From positions 245,193 through 309,192 of the forward strand of contig NZ_JAAUOE010000001.1 in NCBI RefSeq assembly GCF_017114915.1: 64,000 nt of DNA, written 5' to 3'. Under the pieces are notes generated by a model that saw only the letters and a program-made list of their open reading frames with translations, was not told where the DNA came from and ran no database searches. Shown piece by piece: positions 48,332 through 56,406 of this stretch. The number at the start of each line of letters is the position of its first letter. Position 1 is the stretch's first letter. Source of the DNA: Pseudomonas frederiksbergensis (lineage in GTDB: Bacteria > Pseudomonadota > Gammaproteobacteria > Pseudomonadales > Pseudomonadaceae). A program made the translations under genes and the position numbers.

Positions 48332-49228
48332 TCACTGCAGTTGCGCTTCGGGCAATGTCAGTGTGCGCGGGATCAGCGATGCATCCCAGTGGGCAATGCC
48401 CCAGTTCAGCACTTCCCGTGGCGTAGCGTCATTGAGTTCGATAACAGGATTGTGCCCCAGCGCCCGCAATGCGCGCAGTAACAGCGGTGTGGCCTGATCT
48501 TCGGTCAGCGGCGGCGAACGATAGGATTTTCCGAGTTTGTGGCCGTCCGGCTGGGTAATCAGCGGGATGTGCAGGTAGCGCGGTTGCGGCAGGCCGAGCA
48601 GTTCTTGCAGATAGAGCTGGCGCGGTGTGGAGTCCAGCAGGTCGGCACCGCGCACGATATCGGTGATGCCTTGCCAGGCGTCGTCCAGCACCACTGCCAA
48701 TTGATAGGCGTAGAGCCCGTCGCGGCGGCGAATCACGAAATCGCCGACCTCCCGGCCCAGGTGTTGACGGAATTCGCCCTGGACCCGGTCGACGACGTGA
48801 TACTCCAACTCCGGTACGCGCAGGCGGATCGCTGCGTTCTCGGTGCCGTGCCCCGCGTTGCGGCAGAATCCGGGGTAGATGCCGTGATAGGGCTCCAGTT
48901 GCTTGCGCGAGCAAGTGCAGGCGTAAGCCAGGCCCTGGCTGAACAGGCGATTGAGGACTTCGGCGTAGGCCGCGTGTCGGTCACTCTGTCGGATCATCTC
49001 GCCATCCCACTCGAAGCCGTAGCTTTCCAACGCGTTGAGAATCGCTGCCTGGGCACCGGGTTCTTCCCGTGGCGGATCGAGATCCTCCATGCGCACCAGC
49101 CAACGGCCGCCGACCGAGCGGGCGTCGAGATACGAGGCCAACGCTGCGACCAGTGAGCCGAAATGCAGATGCCCGCTGGGTGTGGGGGCGAAGCGGCCGA
49201 TGTAGGTGGGGGAGGAGATGGCAGTCAT
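48332..49228 (-). CDS. gluQ: GluQ-RS, glutamyl-Q tRNA(Asp) synthetase
   Basis: A 298-residue paralogue of GluRS lacking the anticodon-binding half. RFAPTPSGHLHFGSLVAAL (about 12-30) holds the HIGH-like site and DGHKLGKS the KMSKS-like site. A zinc site is formed by CTCSRKQL...YPGFCR. It attaches glutamate to queuosine 34 of tRNA-Asp. It follows dksA by 77 bp, the normal dksA-gluQ arrangement. Confidence 0.94.
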   Translation of the reverse strand: MTAISSPTYIGRFAPTPSGHLHFGSLVAALASYLDARSVGGRWLVRMEDLDPPREEPGAQAAILNALESYGFEWDGEMIRQSDRHAAYAEVLNRLFSQGLAYACTCSRKQLEPYHGIYPGFCRNAGHGTENAAIRLRVPELEYHVVDRVQGEFRQHLGREVGDFVIRRRDGLYAYQLAVVLDDAWQGITDIVRGADLLDSTPRQLYLQELLGLPQPRYLHIPLITQPDGHKLGKSYRSPPLTEDQATPLLLRALRALGHNPVIELNDATPREVLNWGIAHWDASLIPRTLTLPEAQLQ

Positions 49229-49260
49229 GGAGATTATTTAACGTCTAAAAGCGTCAGAAA

Positions 49261-49290
49261 CAAAAACGGAGCGTTCGCACGCTCCGTTCT
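49261..49290 (-). terminator. Terminator after dksA
   Basis: Minus strand ACGGAGCGT-GCGA-ACGCTCCGT followed by five T. It lies between dksA and gluQ and should limit read-through. Confidence 0.9.
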
Positions 49291-49305
49291 TCGTTCAAGT
49301 CGGAA

Positions 49306-49749
49306 TTATTTGCCGACTTGCTTTTCCTTGATTTCCGCCAGGTTCTTGCAGTCGACGCACATGTCGGCTGTAGGGCGGGCTTCGAGGCGCTTGACGCCGA
49401 TCTCGATGCCGCAGGAGTCGCACCAGCCGTACTCTTCGTCTTCGATCAGTTGCAGCGTCTTGTCGATCTTCTTGATCAGCTTGCGCTCGCGATCGCGGGC
49501 ACGCAGTTCGAGGGCGAACTCTTCTTCCTGGCTGGCCCGGTCGGCCGGGTCAGGGAAATTGGCCGCTTCGTCTTTCATGTGATCAACAGTACGGTCGACT
49601 TCCTGCATCAAGTCCAGTTTCCACTTGGTCAGGATCTTGGTGAAGTGCGCGCGCATGGGGGCGCCCATGTACTCTTCGCCCGGGGTCGGAACGTAGGGTT
49701 CGAAACCGCTGATCGACTGTTGCTGCTGTTGCTTTGCTTGGGTGGGCAT
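49306..49749 (-). CDS. dksA: DksA, RNA polymerase-binding stringent response factor
   Basis: A 147-residue protein with a coiled coil (about 35-105) whose tip carries the DPADRA motif (DxxDxA) and a four-cysteine zinc finger CDSC...CVDC. The C-terminus KEKQVGK follows. With ppGpp it alters initiation at stable-RNA promoters, for example ones with a GC-rich discriminator such as that of the tRNA operon at 13443. The glutamine-rich N-terminus QAKQQQQQ is a Pseudomonas feature. Confidence 0.96.
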   Translation of the reverse strand: MPTQAKQQQQQSISGFEPYVPTPGEEYMGAPMRAHFTKILTKWKLDLMQEVDRTVDHMKDEAANFPDPADRASQEEEFALELRARDRERKLIKKIDKTLQLIEDEEYGWCDSCGIEIGVKRLEARPTADMCVDCKNLAEIKEKQVGK

Positions 49750-50082
49750 GAAATGGACCGCCTCTACTCTTGTAATCCATTGCGCAGGATTGCTCCATCA
49801 CCGACACCTGCCGGCCCTGCGGCTGCAAGCGGGCGAACTTACCAGATCAAATCGGACCGCGCTACTCCCGGATGTCGAGCCCGCGGCCCACGGCGCTTGC
49901 AAAAGATTGCAAAGCCTTGTCTGGTGGCAAGGGAGGCCTGATCAATTATTGATTTTAGCCAAACCTGAGACATACGCTTGAACCGTTTCAGACCAGTGTC
50001 ATACGGGCTCTGACTGCTTTAGGTTCTCGCTCGTTCCTGCGCTTGGGTAGAATCGACTCTTTTCCCGTTGTAAGGAAGGCTA
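49750..50082. other. Divergent promoter region dksA / aminotransferase
   Basis: 333 bp. TAGAAT at 50048-50053 and TAAGGAAGG at 50071-50079 serve the aminotransferase. Two TTGCAA words (49897, 49907) are five bases apart. I see no extra gene. Confidence 0.45.
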
Positions 50083-51255
50083 ATGGCTCTGTCCTACAGT
50101 GCGCGCAGTCGCGCGATCGAACCGTTCCACGTCATGGCCCTGCTGGCGCGGGCCAACGAGCTGCAAGCGGCCGGTCACGACGTGATTCACCTGGAAATCG
50201 GCGAGCCGGACTTCACCACCGCCGAGCCGATCATCCAGGCCGGCCAGGCCGCGCTGACGGCGGGGAAGACCCGTTACACCGCCGCCCGCGGCATTCCCGA
50301 GCTGCGCGAGGCCATTTCGGGCTTTTATCGACAGCGTTACGGGCTGAACATCGATCCGCAGCGCATCCTCATCACGCCCGGCGGTTCCGGCGCGTTGCTG
50401 CTGGCCAGTGCCTTGCTGGTGGACCCGGGCAAGCACTGGCTGCTGGCAGACCCCGGTTACCCGTGCAACCGGCACTTCCTGCGATTGGTGGAAGGCGCGG
50501 CACAACTGGTGCCGGTGGGCCCGGATGTGCGTTATCAGTTGACGCCGGACCTGGTCGCGCGTCACTGGGATCACGACAGCGTCGGCGCCCTGGTGGCATC
50601 GCCGGCCAACCCCACCGGAACCATCCTGACCCGCGACGAACTGGCCGGGTTGTCTGCAGCGATCAAGGCCCGCCACGGTCATTTGGTGGTCGATGAGATC
50701 TACCATGGCCTGACTTATGGCACCGAGGCGGCCAGCGTGCTGGAAGTCGACGACAGCGCCTTCGTCCTCAATAGTTTTTCCAAGTATTTCGGCATGACCG
50801 GCTGGCGCCTCGGTTGGCTGGTGGCGCCTGAAGCGGCGGTCGGTGAACTGGAGAAGCTCGCCCAGAACCTCTATATCAGTGCGCCGAGCATGGCCCAGCA
50901 CGCCGCACTGGCCTGCTTCGACCCCGCCACCATCGACATTTTCGAGGAGCGTCGCGCCGAGTTCGGTCGACGTCGGGATTTCCTGCTGCCGGCCCTGCGG
51001 GAGTTGGGCTTCGGTATCGCCGTAGAGCCGGAGGGCGCGTTCTATTTATACGCCGATATCAGCAAGTTCGGCGGCGATGCCTTCGCGTTCTGTCGCCACT
51101 TCCTCGAAACCGAGCACGTTGCGATCACGCCGGGCCTGGACTTCGGGCGCCATCAGGCCGGGCATCATGTGCGGTTTGCCTACACCCAAAGTCTTCCGCG
51201 CTTGCAAGAAGCGGTCGAACGGATCGCTCGCGGCTTGAAGAGCTGGCAAGGCTGA
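50083..51255 (+). CDS. PLP-dependent aminotransferase (class I, aspartate aminotransferase fold)
   Basis: A 390-residue enzyme. The PLP lysine is in [16 protein letters not shown] (about residue 234), ASPANPTG binds the cofactor phosphate region, and the C-terminal arginine is in HHVRFAY. It belongs to the AlaT/AspC-like group; the amino donor is uncertain. AAGGA lies seven bases before the ATG. The stop overlaps the sfsA start by one base, so they form an operon. Confidence 0.88.
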   Translation: MALSYSARSRAIEPFHVMALLARANELQAAGHDVIHLEIGEPDFTTAEPIIQAGQAALTAGKTRYTAARGIPELREAISGFYRQRYGLNIDPQRILITPGGSGALLLASALLVDPGKHWLLADPGYPCNRHFLRLVEGAAQLVPVGPDVRYQLTPDLVARHWDHDSVGALVASPANPTGTILTRDELAGLSAAIKARHGHLVVDEIYHGLTYGTEAASVLEVDDSAFVLNSFSKYFGMTGWRLGWLVAPEAAVGELEKLAQNLYISAPSMAQHAALACFDPATIDIFEERRAEFGRRRDFLLPALRELGFGIAVEPEGAFYLYADISKFGGDAFAFCRHFLETEHVAITPGLDFGRHQAGHHVRFAYTQSLPRLQEAVERIARGLKSWQG

Positions 51256-51962
51256 TGCGCTTTCATCCTCCCCTCGAAGAAGGTCGCCTGATTCGTCGTT
51301 ACAAACGTTTTCTCGCCGATATCGAAACCGTGGGCGGCGAGTTGCTGACCATTCACTGCCCGAACACCGGCTCGATGCTTAATTGTCAGGTCGAAGGCGG
51401 GCAAGTCTGGTTTAGCCGCTCCACCGACCCCAAGCGCAAGTTGCCCGGCACCTGGGAGGTTGGCGAAACGCCACAGGGGCGGTTGTTCTGCGTGAATACC
51501 GGGCGCGCCAACGGCTTGATTGAAGAGGCGCTGCGGGCCAATGTCATCACCGAGCTGAACGGCTTTACCGAACTCAAGCGCGAAGTGGCCTACGGTCAGG
51601 AAAGCAGCCGCATCGATTTTCGTCTCGATTACCCGAGCGGGCCGGCGTATGTGGAAGTCAAAAGCGTCACCCTGGGCTTCGATGGCTCGGCGGTGGCAGC
51701 ATTTCCTGACGCGGTGACCCAGCGCGGGGCCAAGCATTTGCGGGAGTTGGCGCATTTGGCCCGGGACGGGATTCGCGCGGTGCAGTTGTATTGCGTGAAC
51801 CTGACAGGGATCGACGCCGTACGTCCTGCCGAAGAAATCGATTCGGCCTATGCGGCTGCGTTGCGCGAGGCGGTGGCGTGCGGGGTCGAGGTGCTGGCGT
51901 ATGGCGTGCGCTTGACCCATGAAGAAATGGAGGTCGATCGGCGGCTGGAGGTGCTGCTTTAG
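51255..51962 (+). CDS. sfsA: SfsA, sugar fermentation stimulation protein homologue
   Basis: A 235-residue protein of the SfsA family: [22 protein letters not shown] at the N-terminus, [11 protein letters not shown], and SSRIDFRL...YVEVKSVTL, the PD-(D/E)XK nuclease-like core with acidic and Lys residues. Often described as a DNA-binding regulator of maltose genes, but a nuclease-like role is possible. Its 3' end overlaps the convergent Rieske gene by 4 bp. Confidence 0.9.
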   Translation: MRFHPPLEEGRLIRRYKRFLADIETVGGELLTIHCPNTGSMLNCQVEGGQVWFSRSTDPKRKLPGTWEVGETPQGRLFCVNTGRANGLIEEALRANVITELNGFTELKREVAYGQESSRIDFRLDYPSGPAYVEVKSVTLGFDGSAVAAFPDAVTQRGAKHLRELAHLARDGIRAVQLYCVNLTGIDAVRPAEEIDSAYAAALREAVACGVEVLAYGVRLTHEEMEVDRRLEVLL

Positions 51963-52276
51963 AGCGTGACCCAGATCCCTTGCTCGTCTTCGCGGCAGGG
52001 GATGGTGGTCAGGGATTGCCCCGCGCAAGGGCCGGCGACGCATTCGCCGTCTTCGATCAGAAACAGTGCGCCATGGGTCGCGCACTGGATCAGGCTGTTG
52101 CTGGGGTCGAGAAACTGGTCGGGCTGCCATTCCAGTCCGACGCCACGGTGCGGGCAGCGATTTTCATACACGTAGACCCGACCGCCCCGGCGCACGGCCA
52201 GGAGTTTCTGACCGTCGACGTCGAAACCGCGACTGCTGGCGTCAGCCAATTCGGCGCCTGCGCAAAGAAGCTTCAT
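51959..52276 (-). CDS. Rieske [2Fe-2S] protein
   Basis: A 105-residue single-domain ferredoxin-like protein. The cluster ligands are C-P-H ([11 protein letters not shown]) and C-x-x-H (QCATHGALF). Such free-standing Rieske proteins are electron carriers for unidentified oxygenases or reductases. The ATG at 52276 follows GAGGATAGAC. Divergent from the heme transporter genes. Confidence 0.85.
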   Translation of the reverse strand: MKLLCAGAELADASSRGFDVDGQKLLAVRRGGRVYVYENRCPHRGVGLEWQPDQFLDPSNSLIQCATHGALFLIEDGECVAGPCAGQSLTTIPCREDEQGIWVTL

Positions 52277-52320
52277 GTCTATCCTCAAATCCTGCGGCTC
52301 GTGACCCGATATGTCCGAGC

Positions 52321-52348
52321 TTGACGTTCAAATGCAAGCAATTATCAA
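52321..52348 (+). promoter_or_regulatory. Possible sigma-70 promoter of the hmu operon
   Basis: TTGACG (52321-52326), 16 bases, TATCAA (52343-52348). No convincing Fur box is seen here. Confidence 0.35.
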
Positions 52349-52439
52349 ATGGCCGCTCACCCGCAGGGCGATTGCCGGATGCGGAGGATACTTGGCCTGT
52401 CATCTCGATGCCCGGGAAAACCGTTAAAGGAAGCTGTTT

Positions 52440-52502
52440 ATGCGCCTGAGTACCCGCGTTGTTGCGTTCTATGGGGTCTATCCCGGTACGACCGGCCAAT
52501 GA
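52440..52502 (+). pseudogene. 20-codon micro-ORF, possible remnant of the heme-binding protein gene hmuT
   Basis: An ATG with AAAGGA eight bases ahead starts a 20-residue frame, MRLSTRVVAF then [10 protein letters not shown], whose TGA overlaps the hmuU ATG as ATGA. In pseudomonad heme loci the substrate-binding protein gene hmuT stands here with that kind of junction. The basic start looks like a signal-peptide N-region, and the rest could be the C-terminal end, so an in-frame deletion of hmuT is a good reading. The alternative is a short leader peptide that couples translation to hmuU. Confidence 0.4.
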
Positions 52503-53536
52503 CCTTTCTGGTTAAACCCCGTGCGTTATTCATTGGCCTGAGCCTGCTGTGTCTGCTGGCGATCTGGCTGTCGCTGGCGCTGGGGCCGGTAAGTCTGCCC
52601 CTGTTCGATACATTGCGCGCGGCACTGCGGCTGATGGGTTTGCCAATCGCGCCTGACGGGCTGGAGCAGGCTGAGCTGATTCTGGGGCAAATCCGCCTGC
52701 CGCGCACCTTGCTGGGCTTGGCGGTGGGCGGCGTACTGGCGCTGTCCGGTGTGGCAATGCAGGGGTTGTTTCGCAATCCTCTGGCCGATCCGGGATTGGT
52801 GGGGGTGTCCAGCGGCGCCGCCTTGGGCGCGGCCATCGCGATTGTCGGTGGCTCGGTGTTCGGCGGTTTGCCTGAATCTTTCGGGCCCTATCTGTTGTCG
52901 GTGTGCGCGTTTCTCGGCGGGTTGGGTGTGACGGCGCTGGTTTATCGGTTAGGTCGGCGCAATGGCCAGACCAACGTCGCCACCATGCTGCTGGCCGGCA
53001 TTGCACTGACTGCTCTGGCTGGTTCGACGGTAGGGCTATTCACCTATCTGGCGGACGACGCGACCCTGCGCACCCTGACGTTCTGGAACCTGGGCAGCCT
53101 CAACGGCGCCAGTTATTCGCGACTCTGGCCATTACTGCTGGTGAGCACTGGCGTGGCGCTGTGGTTGCCGCGTCGGGCCAAGGCCTTGAATGCATTATTG
53201 CTGGGGGAATCGGAGGCCGGTCACCTGGGCATTGATGTCGAGAGCCTCAAGCGCGAGTTGGTGTTCTGTACGGCGCTGGGTGTCGGTGCGGCAGTGGCGG
53301 CGGCGGGGATGATCGGGTTTGTCGGCCTGGTGGTGCCGCATCTGGTGCGACTGCTGGCCGGCCCCGATCATCGGGTGCTGCTTCCGGCATCGGTGTTGGC
53401 GGGGGCCAGTCTTTTATTGTTGGCCGATCTGGTGGCGCGGCTGGCCCTGACGCCGGCCGAGTTGCCGATCGGGATTGTCACGGCCTTCATCGGCGCTCCG
53501 TTCTTTCTGTATTTACTGCTCAGAGGGCGTGCCTGA
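52499..53536 (+). CDS. hmuU: HmuU-type heme/iron ABC transporter permease (FecCD family)
   Basis: A 345-residue FecCD permease with about ten membrane segments. [39 protein letters not shown] is the strong family region (about 66-104), and [20 protein letters not shown] is the coupling helix loop (about 280). No good ribosome site precedes the ATG at 52499; translation probably depends on the micro-ORF. The stop overlaps hmuV by one base. Heme rather than siderophore is inferred from hmuV and chaN downstream. Confidence 0.85.
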   Translation: MTFLVKPRALFIGLSLLCLLAIWLSLALGPVSLPLFDTLRAALRLMGLPIAPDGLEQAELILGQIRLPRTLLGLAVGGVLALSGVAMQGLFRNPLADPGLVGVSSGAALGAAIAIVGGSVFGGLPESFGPYLLSVCAFLGGLGVTALVYRLGRRNGQTNVATMLLAGIALTALAGSTVGLFTYLADDATLRTLTFWNLGSLNGASYSRLWPLLLVSTGVALWLPRRAKALNALLLGESEAGHLGIDVESLKRELVFCTALGVGAAVAAAGMIGFVGLVVPHLVRLLAGPDHRVLLPASVLAGASLLLLADLVARLALTPAELPIGIVTAFIGAPFFLYLLLRGRA

Positions 53537-54303
53537 TGTTGCGAACGCAGAACCTGCAAATCCGGCGCGGTCGAAAGATTGTTCTCACAGACATCACTCT
53601 TGCGCTTAAACCGGGCGAAGTCCTCGGCGTGCTGGGCCCCAACGGTGCCGGAAAAAGCACATTGCTCGGTGCCCTGTGCGGTGAATTTCAGGCGGACCAA
53701 GGCAGTGTCTGGCTCGATGAGCGTGAGTTGAGTCAATGGCCCAGAGGGCAGCGTGCCCAGCGTTTGGCGGTGTTGCCACAGGTGTCGACCCTGGACTTTG
53801 CCTTTCGCGTCGAGGAGGTGGTCGGCATGGGCCGTCTGCCTTATCAAAGCGGCCGGGTCCGGGATGACGAGATCGTCGCTGCCGCGCTGCGCGCGGCCGA
53901 TGCGGGGCACTTGAGCGGTCGCAGTTATCTGGCGTTATCCGGCGGCGAGCGTCAGCGGGTGCATCTGGCCCGGGTGCTGGCGCAGCTCTGGCCGGGGGCG
54001 GCGGGGCAAACGCTGCTGCTCGATGAGCCGACTTCGATGCTCGACCCGCTGCATCAGCACACGACTCTGCAAGCCGTGCGCGAGTTCGCCGATCGCGGTG
54101 CGGCGGTGCTGGTGATCCTGCATGATCTGAACCTGGCGGCGCGTTATTGTGATCGCTTGTTACTGCTCGAAGGTGGGCGTCCCGTGGCGCTGGACACACC
54201 GGAACAGGTATTGCGTCCCGAACCGCTCAAGGCCGTGTTCGGACTGGAAGTGTTGGTGCAATCGCACCCGGAGCGTGGGCATCCGTTGATCATCGCCCGC
54301 TGA
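53536..54303 (+). CDS. hmuV: HmuV-type heme ABC transporter ATP-binding protein
   Basis: A 255-residue ATPase. Walker [10 protein letters not shown] (about 36-44), the ABC signature [15 protein letters not shown] (about 136), Walker [13 protein letters not shown] and the switch His in VILHDLN are all intact. It powers the HmuU permease. A single-base TGATG overlap joins it to hmuU. Confidence 0.9.
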   Translation: MLRTQNLQIRRGRKIVLTDITLALKPGEVLGVLGPNGAGKSTLLGALCGEFQADQGSVWLDERELSQWPRGQRAQRLAVLPQVSTLDFAFRVEEVVGMGRLPYQSGRVRDDEIVAAALRAADAGHLSGRSYLALSGGERQRVHLARVLAQLWPGAAGQTLLLDEPTSMLDPLHQHTTLQAVREFADRGAAVLVILHDLNLAARYCDRLLLLEGGRPVALDTPEQVLRPEPLKAVFGLEVLVQSHPERGHPLIIAR

Positions 54304-54315
54304 GGTGTTTTAGGG

Positions 54316-55185
54316 ATGAAAACACGCGTGATGGTTCTTCTGGCTGTGCTATTTCTGAGTGCCTGCCAGCATGTGTCGGTACCGCCGCCGGTCAGCGGTG
54401 AGATCCGGGATCTGCGCAATGGTCAGACCTTGACGGCGCAGGAGCTGCTTGCACGGTTGGCTGAACCTTCGCGGCTGATCGTCGGCGAGCAGCACGACAA
54501 TCGTGATCACCATCAGCTGCAATTGTGGTTATTGCAGGCACTGGGTGAGCGACGGCCCCAAGGCAGTCTGCTGCTGGAAATGCTTGCGCCGGATCAACAA
54601 CGGCGCGTCGATGAGGTTCGGCATGCTTCAGCGCTGCCGACAGATTTGTCCGGCGCATTGTCCTGGCAACCAGGTTGGGACTGGAATCTGTACGAGCCGA
54701 TTGTCCGTTTTGCCCTGACTCAGCCGTACCCGTTGCTGGCGGCCAATCTGGATACGCTTGAAATCCGTACTGTCTATGCCAAATCGCCGACATTGAGCGG
54801 TTCGCGCTCCAACGCCCCGATGGTCAAGGAGACGTTGCTGGCACAAATCAGTGATTCCCATTGTGGCTTGCTGCCCACATCGCAAATGCCCGCGATGCTG
54901 GCCGCTCAGCAGCAACGTGACCGGCGGATGGCCGGGCGATTACTGGCTGCACCGACGCCTTCACTGCTGTTTGCCGGCGCATACCACGCACGCAAGGATG
55001 TCGGGGTGCCGATCCATGTGCAGGATTTAAGTGAGCACGAGGCGCCAACGGTATTGATGCTGGCAGAGCAAGGTGCTGAGGTCACGCCAGCCATGGCCGA
55101 TTATGTCTGGTATACGGCTGCCATGCCGCCGCAGGATTACTGCGCGCAAATGCGTAAGCAGTTCGGCAAGCAGTCAGGTCAGTAA
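54316..55185 (+). CDS. chaN: ChaN-family heme-binding lipoprotein
   Basis: A 289-residue lipoprotein with lipobox LSAC (Cys17). The ChaN domain runs through IVGEQHDNRDHHQLQLWLL (about 55-73), LLLEMLAPDQQ, and FAGAYHARKDVGVP (about 214-227). Family members bind cofacial heme pairs at the outer membrane. It follows hmuV by 12 bp and is convergent with prrF. Confidence 0.85.
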   Translation: MKTRVMVLLAVLFLSACQHVSVPPPVSGEIRDLRNGQTLTAQELLARLAEPSRLIVGEQHDNRDHHQLQLWLLQALGERRPQGSLLLEMLAPDQQRRVDEVRHASALPTDLSGALSWQPGWDWNLYEPIVRFALTQPYPLLAANLDTLEIRTVYAKSPTLSGSRSNAPMVKETLLAQISDSHCGLLPTSQMPAMLAAQQQRDRRMAGRLLAAPTPSLLFAGAYHARKDVGVPIHVQDLSEHEAPTVLMLAEQGAEVTPAMADYVWYTAAMPPQDYCAQMRKQFGKQSGQ

Positions 55186-55207
55186 ACCTGAGGAGTTTTC
55201 CACAGGC

Positions 55208-55323
55208 AAAAAAAAAGACCCGGCAAGAGCCGGGTCAAATAACCGTGATTAGCCTGATGAGGAGATAATCTGAGAGTCCGAACCAAGGGCTTTTCAGAAT
55301 ATCGACCAGTCTCGCGACCAGTT
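55208..55323 (-). ncRNA. prrF: PrrF, iron-responsive regulatory small RNA
   Basis: The 116-nt minus-strand transcript begins AACTGGTCGCGAG and contains the conserved PrrF core CAGATTATCTCCTCATCAGG then CTAATCACGG, and ends in the hairpin GACCCGGC-TCTT-GCCGGGTC with nine T. The promoter is TTGACT-N16-TATGAT with a Fur box across the -10. PrrF is made when iron is scarce and lowers production of iron-using proteins (for example SodB and TCA enzymes). It is a single copy here. It sits next to the heme genes. Confidence 0.95.
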
Positions 55324-55325
55324 GT

Positions 55326-55357
55326 GATAATCATAGCGATTCTCATTACCGAGTCAA
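55326..55357 (-). promoter_or_regulatory. prrF promoter with Fur box
   Basis: Minus strand -35 TTGACT (55357-55352), 16-base spacer, -10 TATGAT (55335-55330). The 19-base stretch 55344-55326 matches the Fur consensus at 13 positions. Confidence 0.88.
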
Positions 55358-55454
55358 CCATTGATTTCCCATTTCCGTGAATTACGCCATTCCTTTGCCG
55401 GAAAGCCTCGTAATCATTGGGTTTAAAGCTGTGCGTACGAGTGGGATTACCTGC

Positions 55455-55727
55455 TCAATTTTTGTGGCGAGACGAAATGGCGTCCAGCTGTTGGTTCAAA
55501 GCTTCCTTGCGCTCGGCGGGAATGTCGTTCCAGTGAACATCCATCAATGCGCCTTCGATTGCATACAACAACACCTTGGACGCCCGAAAACCGCGCGTGC
55601 GCACGGCCCGATAAGCATCCACAGCTCCCAGTCGACGCAAGTCCGAGGCACTGTGGATGCCCACGGCATGCAGCCATTGCGCCGACGTCTTGCCAAGATT
55701 CTTCAGGTGTTGCAGTTCATCATTCAT
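55455..55727 (-). CDS. TfoX C-terminal-domain protein
   Basis: A 90-residue protein matching the helix-hairpin-helix-like TfoX_C domain alone: LKNLGKTSAQWLHAVGIHSASDLRRLGAVDAYRAV...LLYAIEGALMDVHWNDIP. Full-length TfoX/Sxy regulates competence; stand-alone C-domains have no established role. AGGAGG lies four bases before the ATG at 55727. Confidence 0.85.
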   Translation of the reverse strand: MNDELQHLKNLGKTSAQWLHAVGIHSASDLRRLGAVDAYRAVRTRGFRASKVLLYAIEGALMDVHWNDIPAERKEALNQQLDAISSRHKN

Positions 55728-55970
55728 CAAGCCTCCTTGCGACAGCCGAACGGTGCGTGGGCGAGCCTCTCAGCAGTGTAGCCATCAGTAGGAAAAGCGT
55801 GATTGTTTGGTCGGTTTCGACCTAAAAGCTTCTAAGACCGGCGGGCGAGGGACTGAATAAAAGTCTGCGAATGCAGCAGGAAACAGGTGATGAGAGACAA
55901 ATTCGGGCAAGAAAGGTACAGAATCCAGCGCAACGCGCAGCGCTGGATTTGTTTGGTAAAACGTCGCTTT

Positions 55971-56315
55971 TTAGCGGGTGCGATAACGCAGACGGGTTCC
56001 GAAATTCATCGACATCAGAATCTCGTCGGCACTCAGCTCCGGTGGGAAGTAGGCGCCGGAGATCTGCGCGTGGGCCAGGCTCGCGCCTTCCAGGGAAGCG
56101 TTGCGAAAATCGATGCCGCGCAAGTCGGCGGAGCGGAAATAGGCATCGGTGAAGTCGACGCCGTCGGCGTTCAGCTCACGCAGATCAAGACCGCGAAAGT
56201 CACCACCGACCATGTCGATAGGTCCATCTTTCGGGCGTTCGTTGTTAAAGCCTGTGATGTCGTCTTTGTGCAGCAAGGCATAAAGCGGGGTGTCGAGAAG
56301 TTTCGGCTGGCTCAT
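55971..56315 (-). CDS. Pentapeptide-repeat protein
   Basis: A 114-residue protein with about seven pentapeptide units A(D/N)LxX from residue 38 to 88 (GGDFRGLDLRELNADGVDFTDAYF, SADLRGIDFRNASLEGASL), forming a short right-handed beta-helix. A flexible N-terminal stretch and a C-terminal tail (DEILMSMNFGTRLRYRT) flank it. Related proteins mimic DNA or act as scaffolds, but none of this is shown here. Confidence 0.8.
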   Translation of the reverse strand: MSQPKLLDTPLYALLHKDDITGFNNERPKDGPIDMVGGDFRGLDLRELNADGVDFTDAYFRSADLRGIDFRNASLEGASLAHAQISGAYFPPELSADEILMSMNFGTRLRYRTR

Positions 56316-56406
56316 GTCACATCACCTGATGGTTTTATGGCGCCAGTATAGTGCCACTATTTGACAGCCGTGAAGCCGGCGAGGGCTTCACGGTTGAAAT
56401 AGTTTC

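Noticed and set aside
52321..52440. Fur box upstream of the hmu genes
   Set aside because: The AT-rich stretch near 52330-52350 matches the 19-bp consensus at only about half of the positions.
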